Assembly (NCBI RefSeq): GCF_009363895.1
Contig: NZ_CP045434.1
Span: 682,001 to 746,000 of the forward strand
Source: Sphingomonas ginsengisoli An et al. 2013
Lineage (GTDB): Bacteria; Pseudomonadota; Alphaproteobacteria; Sphingomonadales; Sphingomonadaceae
Direction: 5' to 3'
Length of the DNA: 64,000 nucleotides
Shown here: piece by piece, positions 8,847 to 17,107 of the stretch
Numbering within the stretch: position 1 is the stretch's first letter
How the letters are laid out: each line of letters opens with the position of its first letter
The notes under the pieces: generated by a model
Seen by the model: only the letters and a program-made list of their open reading frames with translations
Database searches by the model: none
What the model was told of the DNA's origin: nothing
Made by a program: the position numbers and the translations under genes

Positions 8847-10288
8847 ATGCCGTGAACCCTGTTGAGTATGACCGCACAGAAGGCGGCGGCGTGGGCTGGT
8901 TCTTCAACCACCTGCCGACCATTTTCTGGCAACGGCGGATGCTGGTGGTCTGGCCGTTCGTGGTGCTGACCTTGGCCGCGATCGTCGCGGCCTTTTCGCT
9001 GCCGACCATCTATCGCTCCAAGGCAACGCTGCTGGTTCAGGGCCAACAGATCCAGAGCAACTATGTCCAAGCACCCGTGGCCGGCGATATCGAGCAGCTG
9101 ATCGCCCGTATCCGTGAGCGGGTGCTGAGCCGCGGCGACCTCATCCAGCTGATCGAGCAGAACAACCTCTACGCCAGCGACCGGCGCTCCAAGCCGATGT
9201 CCAAGGTCGTCGACAAGATGCGCGATTCGACCACGGTCGGGGCTCAGGCCAACGACCTTGGCGGGCAAGCCAGTGGTGGGCCCAACACCGTCGCGATCGA
9301 CATCAGTTTCGATTATCCCGATCCCGCCCAGGCGCAGGTCGTGCTGCAGAGCTTCGTTAACAGCTTCCTGTCGATGGACACCGAGGATGTATCCGAGCAA
9401 GCGCGCATCGGCGTCCGCTTCCTGCAGGACCAAGCCAATAAGCTGCGCGGCCAGATTTCGGCGCTCGAGGGTCAGCTGACCGAGCTCAAGGCCCGCAACG
9501 GCTCCGCGCTCGCCAACACCGGCGGTGGCGGCATGATGATGGATCTGGGCAGCTACAGCGCGCAGATCGCCAGCCTCGAGAACCAGAACCGTCAGTTGCT
9601 CGTCCAGGCCAGCCGTACGGGCGGCAAGGATCCGCAGGTCGTGGCCGCTGAAAGCGCGCTCGCGGCGGCGCAGGCGCTCTACAATGACAGCCATCCCGAC
9701 GTGCAGGCCGCTCGCGAGCGCCTCCGTGCCGTCCAGCAGATGGCGCGCGCCAACCCCGGCAGTGATGACGCCGCGATGATCCGCGCCCAGATCGCGTCGA
9801 ACAACAGCGCCATTGCCTCGCTGCAGTCGGCCAAGGGCCAGGCTATGGCGCGGGCTCAGGCCGCCATGGCCGGTTCGGCACGGGCGCCTGCGATCCTCGA
9901 GCAGGCGATGCAGCTCGAGAATCAGGCATCCGCGCTGCGCGACCAGTATAACAAGGTGTCGGACGACCTTCTCAAGGCGCAGAACACTGCCCGTCTCGCC
10001 AATGAGCAGCGCGCCGAGCGCCTCTCGCTGGTCGAGGCGCCGAGCCTGCCCGACACGCCCTACTCGCCCAACCGCCCGATCCTGATCGCGGCCGGTGCGG
10101 TCGCCGGGCTGCTGCTGGGCCTCATCCTCGTCTTTGCGGTTGAGCTGCTCCGCAAGCCGCTCCGCAGCCCGGCGCAGATCGAGGGCATGGGCCTACCCAT
10201 CCTCGGCGTAGTGCCGCTCATCGAAGACAAGCAGCGCAAGCGGTGGCTCCGGCTTCCCTTCCGCAAGAAGGATCCGAAATTTGCCTAG
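8843..10288 (+). CDS. Wzz/GumC-family chain-length determinant (polysaccharide co-polymerase)
   Basis: A 481-residue inner-membrane protein with a TM helix near residues 35-57 and another near 408-430, and a large periplasmic helical region between them. The proline-rich segment before the second TM ('SLPDTPYSPNRPILIAAG') is the classic Wzz/GumC signature. A short basic tail follows and there is no fused kinase domain; the separate kinase is the next gene. It would control chain length and link the polymerase to the export channel. It corresponds in position and architecture to GelC/SpsC and to XrtA-locus chain-length proteins. Confidence 0.93.
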   Translation: MNAVNPVEYDRTEGGGVGWFFNHLPTIFWQRRMLVVWPFVVLTLAAIVAAFSLPTIYRSKATLLVQGQQIQSNYVQAPVAGDIEQLIARIRERVLSRGDLIQLIEQNNLYASDRRSKPMSKVVDKMRDSTTVGAQANDLGGQASGGPNTVAIDISFDYPDPAQAQVVLQSFVNSFLSMDTEDVSEQARIGVRFLQDQANKLRGQISALEGQLTELKARNGSALANTGGGGMMMDLGSYSAQIASLENQNRQLLVQASRTGGKDPQVVAAESALAAAQALYNDSHPDVQAARERLRAVQQMARANPGSDDAAMIRAQIASNNSAIASLQSAKGQAMARAQAAMAGSARAPAILEQAMQLENQASALRDQYNKVSDDLLKAQNTARLANEQRAERLSLVEAPSLPDTPYSPNRPILIAAGAVAGLLLGLILVFAVELLRKPLRSPAQIEGMGLPILGVVPLIEDKQRKRWLRLPFRKKDPKFA

Positions 10289-11087
10289 CAGCCTTTCCGC
10301 TCCGCAGGAGCAGGGCACCGCCTCCTCGGCCAGGGTGCTCGACGATGTTCGTCGCGCGCTTGCCAACCCCATCACCATTGAATGGGGTTCGCAGCAGGCG
10401 CTCGACGGCGGCATTTACGGCTTCAACAGCATCGACCCGCGCTCGCGCAGCTTCAACCTCATCCGCGGCAAGCTGCTCGATCGCAAGCGCAAGCGCGGCC
10501 AGCGGATGGTCGGCGTGGTCTCGGCCACTCCGAACGTCGGTAAGTCATTCGTCTCGGCCAATATCTCGGCCAGCCTCAGCCGCGATCCGCAGGTCCGCAC
10601 CTTCGCGGTCGATCTCGATCTGCGCCGCGGCTCGCTCAGCCAGCAGTTCGGCTTTACCCCGAACAATGGCCTCAGCGCCTATCTCGACGGCGACGGTCAA
10701 CTCGAAGTGTTCGATCTCTCGGGTGAGCGGCTGACTGTAGTTCCGACCCGCGGCGGTCCTTTCCATTCGGCCGAGCTGCTCGCCACCGTGCGGGCGCAGG
10801 CGCTGTTCGCCGCGATGCGCGAGAGCGATTCGTCGAACATCTTCATCTGCGACCTGCCGCCGGTGTTCGCCAACGACGATGCGGTCGCGACCATGGCCAA
10901 TCTCGACAGCTACATCCTCGTCGCCGAGGAAGGCACCACCACCGAGCGTGAGATCCGCGATGCGGTCGAAGCGCTTGGCCGCGAGAGGCTAACCGGGGTC
11001 ATCCTCAACAAGTTCCGCGGCGGTGTCGTCAGTGACGGCTATGGCGTCGAAAGCTATTACGCGCAGGGCTACGGCGTCGAAGTCTGA
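10281..11087 (+). CDS. CpsD/CapB-family tyrosine-protein kinase (BY-kinase, GelE-like)
   Basis: A 268-residue P-loop ATPase. It has a Walker A 'SATPNVGKSF' near 81-90, a Walker A' 'FAVDLDLRRGS' near 109-119 and a Walker B 'IFICDLPPVF' near 190. The C-terminus has a tyrosine cluster (YG, SYYAQGYG), the usual autophosphorylation tail. In this family the kinase works on the cytoplasmic end of the chain-length protein and cycles polymer assembly. Translation starts at TTG 10281, eight bases inside the upstream gene, with GGATCC-rich sequence before it; an internal start is possible. Last gene of the rightward export operon. Confidence 0.92.
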   Translation: MPSSLSAPQEQGTASSARVLDDVRRALANPITIEWGSQQALDGGIYGFNSIDPRSRSFNLIRGKLLDRKRKRGQRMVGVVSATPNVGKSFVSANISASLSRDPQVRTFAVDLDLRRGSLSQQFGFTPNNGLSAYLDGDGQLEVFDLSGERLTVVPTRGGPFHSAELLATVRAQALFAAMRESDSSNIFICDLPPVFANDDAVATMANLDSYILVAEEGTTTEREIRDAVEALGRERLTGVILNKFRGGVVSDGYGVESYYAQGYGVEV

Positions 11088-11190
11088 CGCCACGCCCGCG
11101 CCGGCACTGGCTGTAACCTGACCGCCACGGCTTCAGCGGGCATGCACCGCCCGCTTCCGCCCTCCCCAGCCGCTTGCTAGGGTCGGGGCA

Positions 11191-13413
11191 ATGGAACCGG
11201 ACTCTTCCTCGACGATCGACACGCCCTTCGATGCTGCTTTGTCGGAGCGCTACCTCGTTTATGCGCTTTCCACGATCACGGCCCGCTCGCTGCCCGACGT
11301 CCGCGACGGGCTGAAGCCGGTCCATCGCCGCCTGCTCTGGGCGATGCGCCTCCTTCGCCTCGACCCTGCGGGTTCCTACAAGAAGTCGGCGCGCGTGGTC
11401 GGCGACGTGATCGGCAAATATCATCCGCACGGCGACCAGTCGGTTTATGACGCGATGGTCCGCCTCGCCCAGGATTTCGCGCTCCGCTACCCACTGGTCG
11501 ACGGCCAGGGCAATTTCGGCAACATCGACGGCGATAACGCCGCGGCTTACCGCTACACCGAAGCCAAGCTGACCCCGATCGCGATGCAGCTGATGAGCGG
11601 GCTCGACGAGGGCACCGTCGGCTTTCGCCCGACTTACAATGGCGAGGAGGAAGAACCCGAGGTCTTCCCTGGCCTATTCCCCAACTTGCTCGCCAACGGC
11701 GCCAGCGGGATCGCGGTCGGCATGGCAACCAGCATTCCGCCGCACAATGTCAGCGAGTTGCTCGATGCTGCCACCCACCTCATCGACAATTCGCATGCCG
11801 AAACTCGCGACCTGCTCGATTTCGTCTCGGGACCCGACTTCCCGACCGGCGGCGCGGTGGTCGACAGCAAGGAGGCGATCGCCCTCGCCTATGAGACGGG
11901 GCGCGGCAGCTTCCGCCTGCGAGCCACCATCGCCCACGAAAAGGAAAAGGGCGGCGGCTGGCACCTGCTGGTCACCGAGATCCCTTACGGCGTCCAGAAG
12001 GGCAAGCTGATCGAGCAGATCGCCGATCTGATCGCCACGAAGAAGCTGCCGATCCTCGCCGACGTCCGCGACGAAAGCGCCGAGGACCTCCGCATCGTCC
12101 TAGAGCCGCGTAGCCGCACGGTCGAGCCTGAGTTGCTGCTCGAGAGCCTCTACCGGCTTACCGATCTCGAGATCCGTTTCCCGCTCAACCTCAACGTCCT
12201 CGACGCCCAGCGTACTCCGGGCGTGATGAGCCTCAAACAGTGCCTGACCGCCTGGCTGGCCTTCCAGATCGAGGTCATGCTCAACCGCTCGCGGACGCGC
12301 ATCGGCAAGATCGACGACCGGCTCGAGCTGCTCGACGGCTTCCTCATCGCCTATTTGAATCTCGACCGCGTGATCGAGATCATCCGCACCGAAGATGAGC
12401 CCAAGGCGGTGATGATCGCCGAGTTCAGCCTGACCGACCGCCAGGCCGAGGCGATCCTCAACATGCGCCTGCGCTCGCTCCGCCGGCTCGAGGAAATGGA
12501 GATCGGCAAAGAGCGAACAGCCCTCGCCAAGGAGCGCGAGGAGCTTGCCAGGCTGGTCGAAAGTCCGATCAAGCAGCGCAATCGCCTGAAGAAGGACCTG
12601 GCGGCCGTCCGCGACAAGTTCGGCGACGAGCGCCGCACCCGAATCGAGGAAGGCCCTGCCGCCCGCGCCGAGATCGACTGGTCGCGGATGATCGAGAAGG
12701 AGCCGATCACCGTCATCTTGTCACAGCGCGGCTGGATTCGGGCGATGCGCGGCCATGTCGCGCTCGACGATGCCGAGACGCTCAAATTTCGCGAGGGCGA
12801 CGCCCTTCACAAGATCTTCCACGCACAGACCACCGACCGGCTGCTGCTCGTCGCCGAAAACGGGCGCGTCTACACGCTCGGTGGCGACAAACTGCCAGGC
12901 GGCCGCGGCTTTGGCGAACCGGTGCGTTTGACGATCGACCTCCCCGCCGAGATCGAGATCGCCGATCTTTTCGTCGTCCGCCCCGAGATGAGACTGCTGG
13001 TCGCGTCGAGCGATGGCCGCGGCTTCGTCACCTCGGGCGAGGCCGTGCTGGCCGAGACCCGCAAAGGCAAGCAATTGCTCAACCTGCGGGAGGGTGCCCG
13101 TCTCGCCTCGCTCCGCCCCATTCCCGTCGACGCCGATGCCGTCGCGGTGGTCGGCGAGAACCGCAAGCTTCTCGTCTTTATGCTCGGCGAGCTGCCCGAG
13201 ATGGGCCGCGGCTCGGGCGTCCAGCTTCAGCGCTATCGTGATGGCGGCCTTGCGGACGTGAAGCCGCTCAAGCTCAGCGACGGCCTCAGCTGGAGCATGG
13301 GCGGCGACAGCGGCCGCACCCGTTCGGAAACCGACCTCAGCGCCTGGAAGGGCATCCGCGGCGCCAGCGGACGAATCGCCCCCCTTGGCTTCCCCCGCAA
13401 CAATCGATTCTAG
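11191..13413 (+). CDS. parC: DNA topoisomerase IV subunit A
   Basis: A 740-residue type IIA topoisomerase cleavage subunit, acting with ParE to decatenate chromosomes. It has the N-terminal winged-helix/tower region with 'DGLKPVHRRLLWAM', the 'GKYHPHGDQSVYDAMVR' active-site neighbourhood, and 'AAYRYTEAKLTP' with catalytic Tyr122. The C-terminal part has few and degenerate beta-pinwheel repeats and no GyrA box (QRRGGKG), which supports ParC over GyrA. The position matching the quinolone-resistance serine (ParC S80/GyrA S83) is Gln83, and the acidic position is Asp87. It ends 20 bases before a converging glycosyltransferase gene. Confidence 0.95.
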   Translation: MEPDSSSTIDTPFDAALSERYLVYALSTITARSLPDVRDGLKPVHRRLLWAMRLLRLDPAGSYKKSARVVGDVIGKYHPHGDQSVYDAMVRLAQDFALRYPLVDGQGNFGNIDGDNAAAYRYTEAKLTPIAMQLMSGLDEGTVGFRPTYNGEEEEPEVFPGLFPNLLANGASGIAVGMATSIPPHNVSELLDAATHLIDNSHAETRDLLDFVSGPDFPTGGAVVDSKEAIALAYETGRGSFRLRATIAHEKEKGGGWHLLVTEIPYGVQKGKLIEQIADLIATKKLPILADVRDESAEDLRIVLEPRSRTVEPELLLESLYRLTDLEIRFPLNLNVLDAQRTPGVMSLKQCLTAWLAFQIEVMLNRSRTRIGKIDDRLELLDGFLIAYLNLDRVIEIIRTEDEPKAVMIAEFSLTDRQAEAILNMRLRSLRRLEEMEIGKERTALAKEREELARLVESPIKQRNRLKKDLAAVRDKFGDERRTRIEEGPAARAEIDWSRMIEKEPITVILSQRGWIRAMRGHVALDDAETLKFREGDALHKIFHAQTTDRLLLVAENGRVYTLGGDKLPGGRGFGEPVRLTIDLPAEIEIADLFVVRPEMRLLVASSDGRGFVTSGEAVLAETRKGKQLLNLREGARLASLRPIPVDADAVAVVGENRKLLVFMLGELPEMGRGSGVQLQRYRDGGLADVKPLKLSDGLSWSMGGDSGRTRSETDLSAWKGIRGASGRIAPLGFPRNNRF

Positions 13414-13433
13414 GTAGGGACGCGCTAGTCGGC

Positions 13434-14483
13434 TCAGCCCAGTGCTGGCGCCAACTGCTCGCCGAACCGTCTCGCCACGGCCCCTTTGGACACTGCCCGG
13501 CGGGCGATCTCGCTGGCGACACGTTCCAGCCATTGACCGGAATCAAGGCTCGCCGCCGCGGCGCGCGCCAAGGCCTGCCGCTCGCGGAACGCAGATGCCG
13601 AGCGCACTTTCCAGTCGGCGGAGATGATCTCTGGTAGGCGATCGAGCTCGCCGAACGGCACGATCAGCGCAACCTTAGGCCAGTCGACGTCGGGGGGCAG
13701 CACCATATCGGTGTCGATAATCACCGGCACCCGCCCGAAACGAAGGGCCTCGTACAGACGGAAACTGTAGTTCTCGATGCCGCGCGGGCAGAGGACATAT
13801 GTCGACCACACGAGATGCTCGGCATAGGCCGCAATTTCCGCGGCCGTTCCTCCAAACCCATTGCGCGCCTCGCAGCGAAACTCGCCTCCCTTCGCGAGCG
13901 GCGTCTTTCTCATCGCCGCCATCGTCCGCGAACGTACGAACGTTCCCGCGTAAGTGAGCGGTAATCGAGCCGTGAGGGCGGCGGCGTAAAGGTCGGCCGA
14001 TCGCAGATGATGCCCGGTCAACACCCAGTCGCGCACCGCCCCCGGCGCCCGATTGACGATCTGCCCCGCCCGCGAGCCCTCGTATGTCGAGCCCATGAAG
14101 CCGACGTGCAGCGACGGCTTGTCTGCCCACTCGATCGCTGTTTCGTCCGGACGCTCGGCACTGCTCCACGGATGCGGAATGACCCGCATCCGGCTACTGT
14201 CGAACCACCGCGTATAGCCCGAGAAGTGCAGCGATAGATCGGCGCTGCCGAGAAAGTACTCAGCCTGACCGGCCACGAAGACAGTGAAGATGCCCTCACC
14301 TGCGTTCGCAATCGCTTGCCGCCACGCGCGAACATGTTTCGGTCGAATTTCAGACAGATAGCAAAATGGCTGGCTTGCGACCTCCACCGAGCACCCTGCC
14401 GCGCGGCAGGAGCTGGCAACGACCTCAGGATAATTGATCGTCGGACCTGACATACCGACGACGAGAATTTGTGACACGAGCAA
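13434..14483 (-). CDS. Exostosin-family glycosyltransferase
   Basis: A 349-residue cytoplasmic protein. The region from about residue 235 ('YVLCPRGIENYSFRLYEALR', then 'FGRVPVIIDTD') matches the exostosin domain, the C-terminal half of a GT-B-like fold that binds nucleotide sugar. The N-terminal half is variable. No signal peptide or membrane segment is visible. It stands alone between parC and a LysR gene and its base composition looks less GC-rich than its neighbours, like many surface-polysaccharide genes, so acquisition is possible. The acceptor and donor are unknown. It ends 20 bases from the parC stop, convergent. Confidence 0.85.
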   Translation of the reverse strand: MLVSQILVVGMSGPTINYPEVVASSCRAAGCSVEVASQPFCYLSEIRPKHVRAWRQAIANAGEGIFTVFVAGQAEYFLGSADLSLHFSGYTRWFDSSRMRVIPHPWSSAERPDETAIEWADKPSLHVGFMGSTYEGSRAGQIVNRAPGAVRDWVLTGHHLRSADLYAAALTARLPLTYAGTFVRSRTMAAMRKTPLAKGGEFRCEARNGFGGTAAEIAAYAEHLVWSTYVLCPRGIENYSFRLYEALRFGRVPVIIDTDMVLPPDVDWPKVALIVPFGELDRLPEIISADWKVRSASAFRERQALARAAAASLDSGQWLERVASEIARRAVSKGAVARRFGEQLAPALG

Positions 14484-14532
14484 AGTCCCCCGAGACGGGA
14501 GACGTACGCCGCCAGCGCAACTTGGTAAATCA

Positions 14533-15429
14533 TTAATTAACGTTCAGCTCGGCCAGCAACCATTCGCGAAAGCGCTTGATCTTGGGGACATTGCGGCGCT
14601 CGGGCGGCCAGACCAGCCAATAGGCGTAGCCGGCGGTAGAGCTTTGCGCGAACGGCTGGACGAGCCGCCCGGTGCTAAGGTCGTGACGCCACAGAAAGGG
14701 CGTCAACAGCGCCACCCCCTGCCCGGCCATCGCTGCATGTCCCTCATTCGCCTGGTTATCGAGCCGGATGCCACCGCGCTTGGCGGTCGAGTCGAAGGCG
14801 ACGCCGGCGTCGGCGAACCAGATTCGCCACCATTCGTCGTGCGGGCTGAGCAGTGGCAGGTCGACCAAGTCCGCCGGGCGCAGCGCCCGCCCGAGGTTGG
14901 TTTCGACCCGCCGGATCAGGTCGGGTGAGGCAACCGGCGTGAACTCGCTACGAATGAGCAACTGCTGCTCGAGCCCGTCCCAGTCGCCGCGCCCCGCGCG
15001 GATCGCGACATCGGCCTCGCCGTTGCGGAGGTCGGCCAGCCGGTCATCGGTGTTGAGCCGAACCGCTAGGTCGGGATGGGCGATCTGGAAGCGGCCGAGG
15101 GTCCACGCCAGCCAGGTGTTGGCGAAAGTGTAGGTCGTGGCGATCGTCAGCAGCGCCTCGTCCTCGGCGCGGACGCTGGCGAAGGCCTGCTCGATCGTGT
15201 CGAACGCCTGGCTCAGCGCGGGCAGCAATTGCCGACCGAGCGGGGTTAGCCGCGCGCGTCCCTTCTCGCGCAAGAACAGCGGGGCGCCGAGGCGCTCCTC
15301 GAGGCTCTTTACCTGATAGGAGACCGCCGCCTGGGTCATCCCCAATTCGCTCGCGGCAGAGGTGAAATTTTCGAGCCGTGCGGCAGCCTCGAAAACTCGA
15401 ACGGCGGTCAGCGGTGGCAGCTTTCGCAT
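14533..15429 (-). CDS. LysR-family transcriptional regulator (GcvA-like subgroup)
   Basis: A 298-residue DNA-binding regulator. The winged helix-turn-helix is at residues 5-60 ('LTAVRVFEAAARLENFTSAA', then 'ELGMTQAAVSYQVKSLEERL'). The effector-binding domain follows and has 'ADVAIRAGRGDWDGL', characteristic of the GcvA/AmpR subgroup. I start at the ATG before RKLPPL because the family begins there; the longer open frame adds 12 unsupported residues. It is divergent from two small ORFs starting at 15584, and LysR proteins commonly regulate the divergent unit, so these are its most likely targets. Confidence 0.93.
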   Translation of the reverse strand: MRKLPPLTAVRVFEAAARLENFTSAASELGMTQAAVSYQVKSLEERLGAPLFLREKGRARLTPLGRQLLPALSQAFDTIEQAFASVRAEDEALLTIATTYTFANTWLAWTLGRFQIAHPDLAVRLNTDDRLADLRNGEADVAIRAGRGDWDGLEQQLLIRSEFTPVASPDLIRRVETNLGRALRPADLVDLPLLSPHDEWWRIWFADAGVAFDSTAKRGGIRLDNQANEGHAAMAGQGVALLTPFLWRHDLSTGRLVQPFAQSSTAGYAYWLVWPPERRNVPKIKRFREWLLAELNVN

Positions 15430-15583
15430 GGCGCACCCATAAGCCATACTGATGGATGAAGCCAAGCGTTCGATTGGCGTAACGATCTCCCCTGCCCTAT
15501 TTCGAACCCGTCACCGACGAGGATGTGAGGGCGCTCACCGGACCCCGCCTTCCCCGCCGCTCAAGTATGAGGAGACAATTGCC

Positions 15584-15733
15584 ATGGCTTATGGACCGAG
15601 CACCCGCATGTTCCTCGCCGCCGAGCCGCGCCCAACACCCGCACCGGCGCTCGCTTCGGCGAGCGCAGCCTGGAAACAGCTCCCGCGCGACGCTCGCCTG
15701 GCCGCCGTCGACCTTCACCTGCGTAACGCCTGA
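15584..15733 (+). CDS. Small ORF 1 (49 aa), unknown, divergent from LysR gene
   Basis: A 49-residue ORF rich in Ala, Pro and Arg that matches no family I know. Support comes from a good ribosome binding site (GGAGA eight bases before ATG), its position as the first frame divergent from a LysR regulator, and a second ribosome-binding-site-preceded ORF 24 bases after its stop in the same frame. The C-terminal half ('[20 protein letters not shown]') could form an amphipathic helix. There is no signal peptide or membrane segment. Confidence 0.5.
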   Translation: MAYGPSTRMFLAAEPRPTPAPALASASAAWKQLPRDARLAAVDLHLRNA

Positions 15734-15757
15734 CCCCAGCCCGAAAGGATCACGATC

Positions 15758-15934
15758 ATGCAAGACGAGCTGTTCGACCGGGATTTCCAGCTGGCCCGCG
15801 CTCACTTCCTGCATGGCCTCCGGCGCTTGCTGGTGTCGCTCCGCGCCGTCGGTCGCGCCCATCAGCGCGTGTTCTGGTCGGCGCCGTGGCGGACGCCGAG
15901 CCTGCGAGACGCCAAGCGGTCGTTGCCTCTGTAA
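15758..15934 (+). CDS. Small ORF 2 (58 aa), unknown, tandem with small ORF 1
   Basis: A 58-residue basic ORF, starting [20 protein letters not shown] and rich in Arg, Leu and His, without a recognised domain. AAAGGA lies eight bases before the ATG. A perfect 10-bp hairpin with a T-run follows its stop (15964), consistent with a two-gene transcript that ends before purC. The middle segment could be an amphipathic or membrane-contacting helix. It loosely recalls the size and charge of DUF1127-type proteins but lacks their motif. Confidence 0.5.
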   Translation: MQDELFDRDFQLARAHFLHGLRRLLVSLRAVGRAHQRVFWSAPWRTPSLRDAKRSLPL

Positions 15935-15963
15935 GCCTACTACCCTATAGCGCAGAGCATATT

Positions 15964-16011
15964 CGCCCCGGCCTCTCGGCATCGTCCAGAGCGGCCGGGG
16001 CGCCGTCTTTT
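15964..16011 (+). terminator. Probable terminator after the small-ORF pair
   Basis: A perfect 10-bp GC-rich stem (15964-15973 with 15993-16002), a 19-base loop and then a TCTTTT tract. It separates the small ORFs from purC. The long loop and short T-run make it less certain than the terminators at 2036 and 29201. Confidence 0.55.
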
Positions 16012-16032
16012 CGCGCAGGGGAACCCGCCCGT

Positions 16033-16809
16033 ATGGCTCGTCGCCGGCAGATTTACGAAGGCAAGGCCAAGATTCTCTACGAGGGTCCCGAGCCCGGCAC
16101 CCTCATCCAATATTTCAAGGACGACGCCACCGCGTTCAACGCGCAGAAGCGCGGGACGATCAGCGGCAAGGGCGTCATCAATAACCGCATCAGCGAGCAC
16201 ATCTTCACCTCGCTGGCGATGATTGGCGTGCCGACGCACTTCATTCGTCGTCTCAATATGCGCGAGCAACTCATTCGCCAGTGCGAGATCGTGCCGATCG
16301 AAGTCGTCGTGCGCAATGTCGCCGCCGGCTCGCTGTCGAAGCGCCTCGGGATCGAGGAAGGCACCCAACTCCCGCGCACGATCATCGAATATTATCTCAA
16401 GGACGATGCGCTCGGCGATCCGATGGTCGCCGACGAGCACATCGCCTGCTTCGGCTGGGCCAGCCAGGAAGAGATGAACGACATCGCCGACATGGCGATC
16501 CGCGTGAACGACTTCATGGCCGGGCTTTTCGCCGCCATCAACATCCGCCTGGTCGACTTCAAGCTCGAATTCGGGCGGGTCTACGAGAACGACTATCCGC
16601 GGATCATCCTCGCCGACGAGATCAGCCCCGACGGCTGCCGCCTGTGGGACATGAAGTCGGGCGAGAAGCTCGACAAGGACCGCTTCCGCCAGAGCCTCGG
16701 CGGCGAGGCCGAAGCCTATCAGGAAGTCGCCCGCCGCCTCGGCCTGCTTCGCGACGAGGAATTCGCGGTCCTCGACCTCGATAGCCATCGCAAGAAGAAG
16801 GGGCTGTAG
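16033..16809 (+). CDS. purC: Phosphoribosylaminoimidazole-succinocarboxamide synthase
   Basis: A 258-residue SAICAR synthetase. It joins aspartate to CAIR with ATP in de novo purine synthesis in the cytoplasm. Family features include '[13 protein letters not shown]' at the N-terminus, 'DDATAFN', '[10 protein letters not shown]', '[16 protein letters not shown]' and '[10 protein letters not shown]...ADEISPD' toward the end. The start is the ATG with AGGGGA upstream; an open frame extends 49 codons further but carries no family sequence and overlaps the terminator. It stands alone here without other pur genes. Confidence 0.96.
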   Translation: MARRRQIYEGKAKILYEGPEPGTLIQYFKDDATAFNAQKRGTISGKGVINNRISEHIFTSLAMIGVPTHFIRRLNMREQLIRQCEIVPIEVVVRNVAAGSLSKRLGIEEGTQLPRTIIEYYLKDDALGDPMVADEHIACFGWASQEEMNDIADMAIRVNDFMAGLFAAINIRLVDFKLEFGRVYENDYPRIILADEISPDGCRLWDMKSGEKLDKDRFRQSLGGEAEAYQEVARRLGLLRDEEFAVLDLDSHRKKKGL

Positions 16810-16855
16810 CCGCTTTCGCTTGCTTTTGCGCTGGGTTGACCGTCAATTTGGCGCG

Positions 16856-17107
16856 GTGAACCAGGCCTTTGCTCCGCCGCTCACAAGATCGGCCGCCGCT
16901 GTCCGCTGGAGCGGCTGGGTCCTCGCGGCAGTGGTATGGGCAAGCGGCGCGGTCTTCGGCCTCTACATCCTGCTTTTCTTCGGGGGCAACGCGCTCCACG
17001 GAGCTCTTGAGCGCTGGAACGGTCGGTGTCGGCGCTCTACCGACCTCAACTGCCGGCCGCCACTGCCGGTATCGGCGCCCATTTCGCCGCTGGCGGGCTG
17101 CTACTGA
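16856..17107 (+). pseudogene. N-terminal part of a DUF2306 membrane protein, cut by a frameshift
   Basis: From GTG 16856 this frame encodes the N-terminal helix typical of DUF2306 proteins ('AAVVWASGAVFGLYILLFFG') and continues to 'HGALERWNG' at about 17023. Family proteins then go on to 'LY.P..PAATFGIG', but here that sequence lies in another frame (from 17023). One missing base near 17021-17025 would join the halves. After that point this frame runs to an unrelated end at 17107. Either the gene is broken, the base call is wrong, or two pieces are made. Confidence 0.75.

Noticed and set aside
11136..11154. Terminator after the tyrosine kinase gene
   Set aside because: A 6-bp GC stem is present, but no T-run follows and the stem is short.
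15467..15484. LysR binding site (CGTT-N10-AACG, T-N11-A form)
   Set aside because: The match is too short and common to list as a feature; mentioned only as support for the divergent-control idea.
17008..17030. Programmed ribosomal frameshift in the DUF2306 gene
   Set aside because: No slippery heptamer or downstream stimulatory structure is evident, so a simple deletion or sequence error is more likely.
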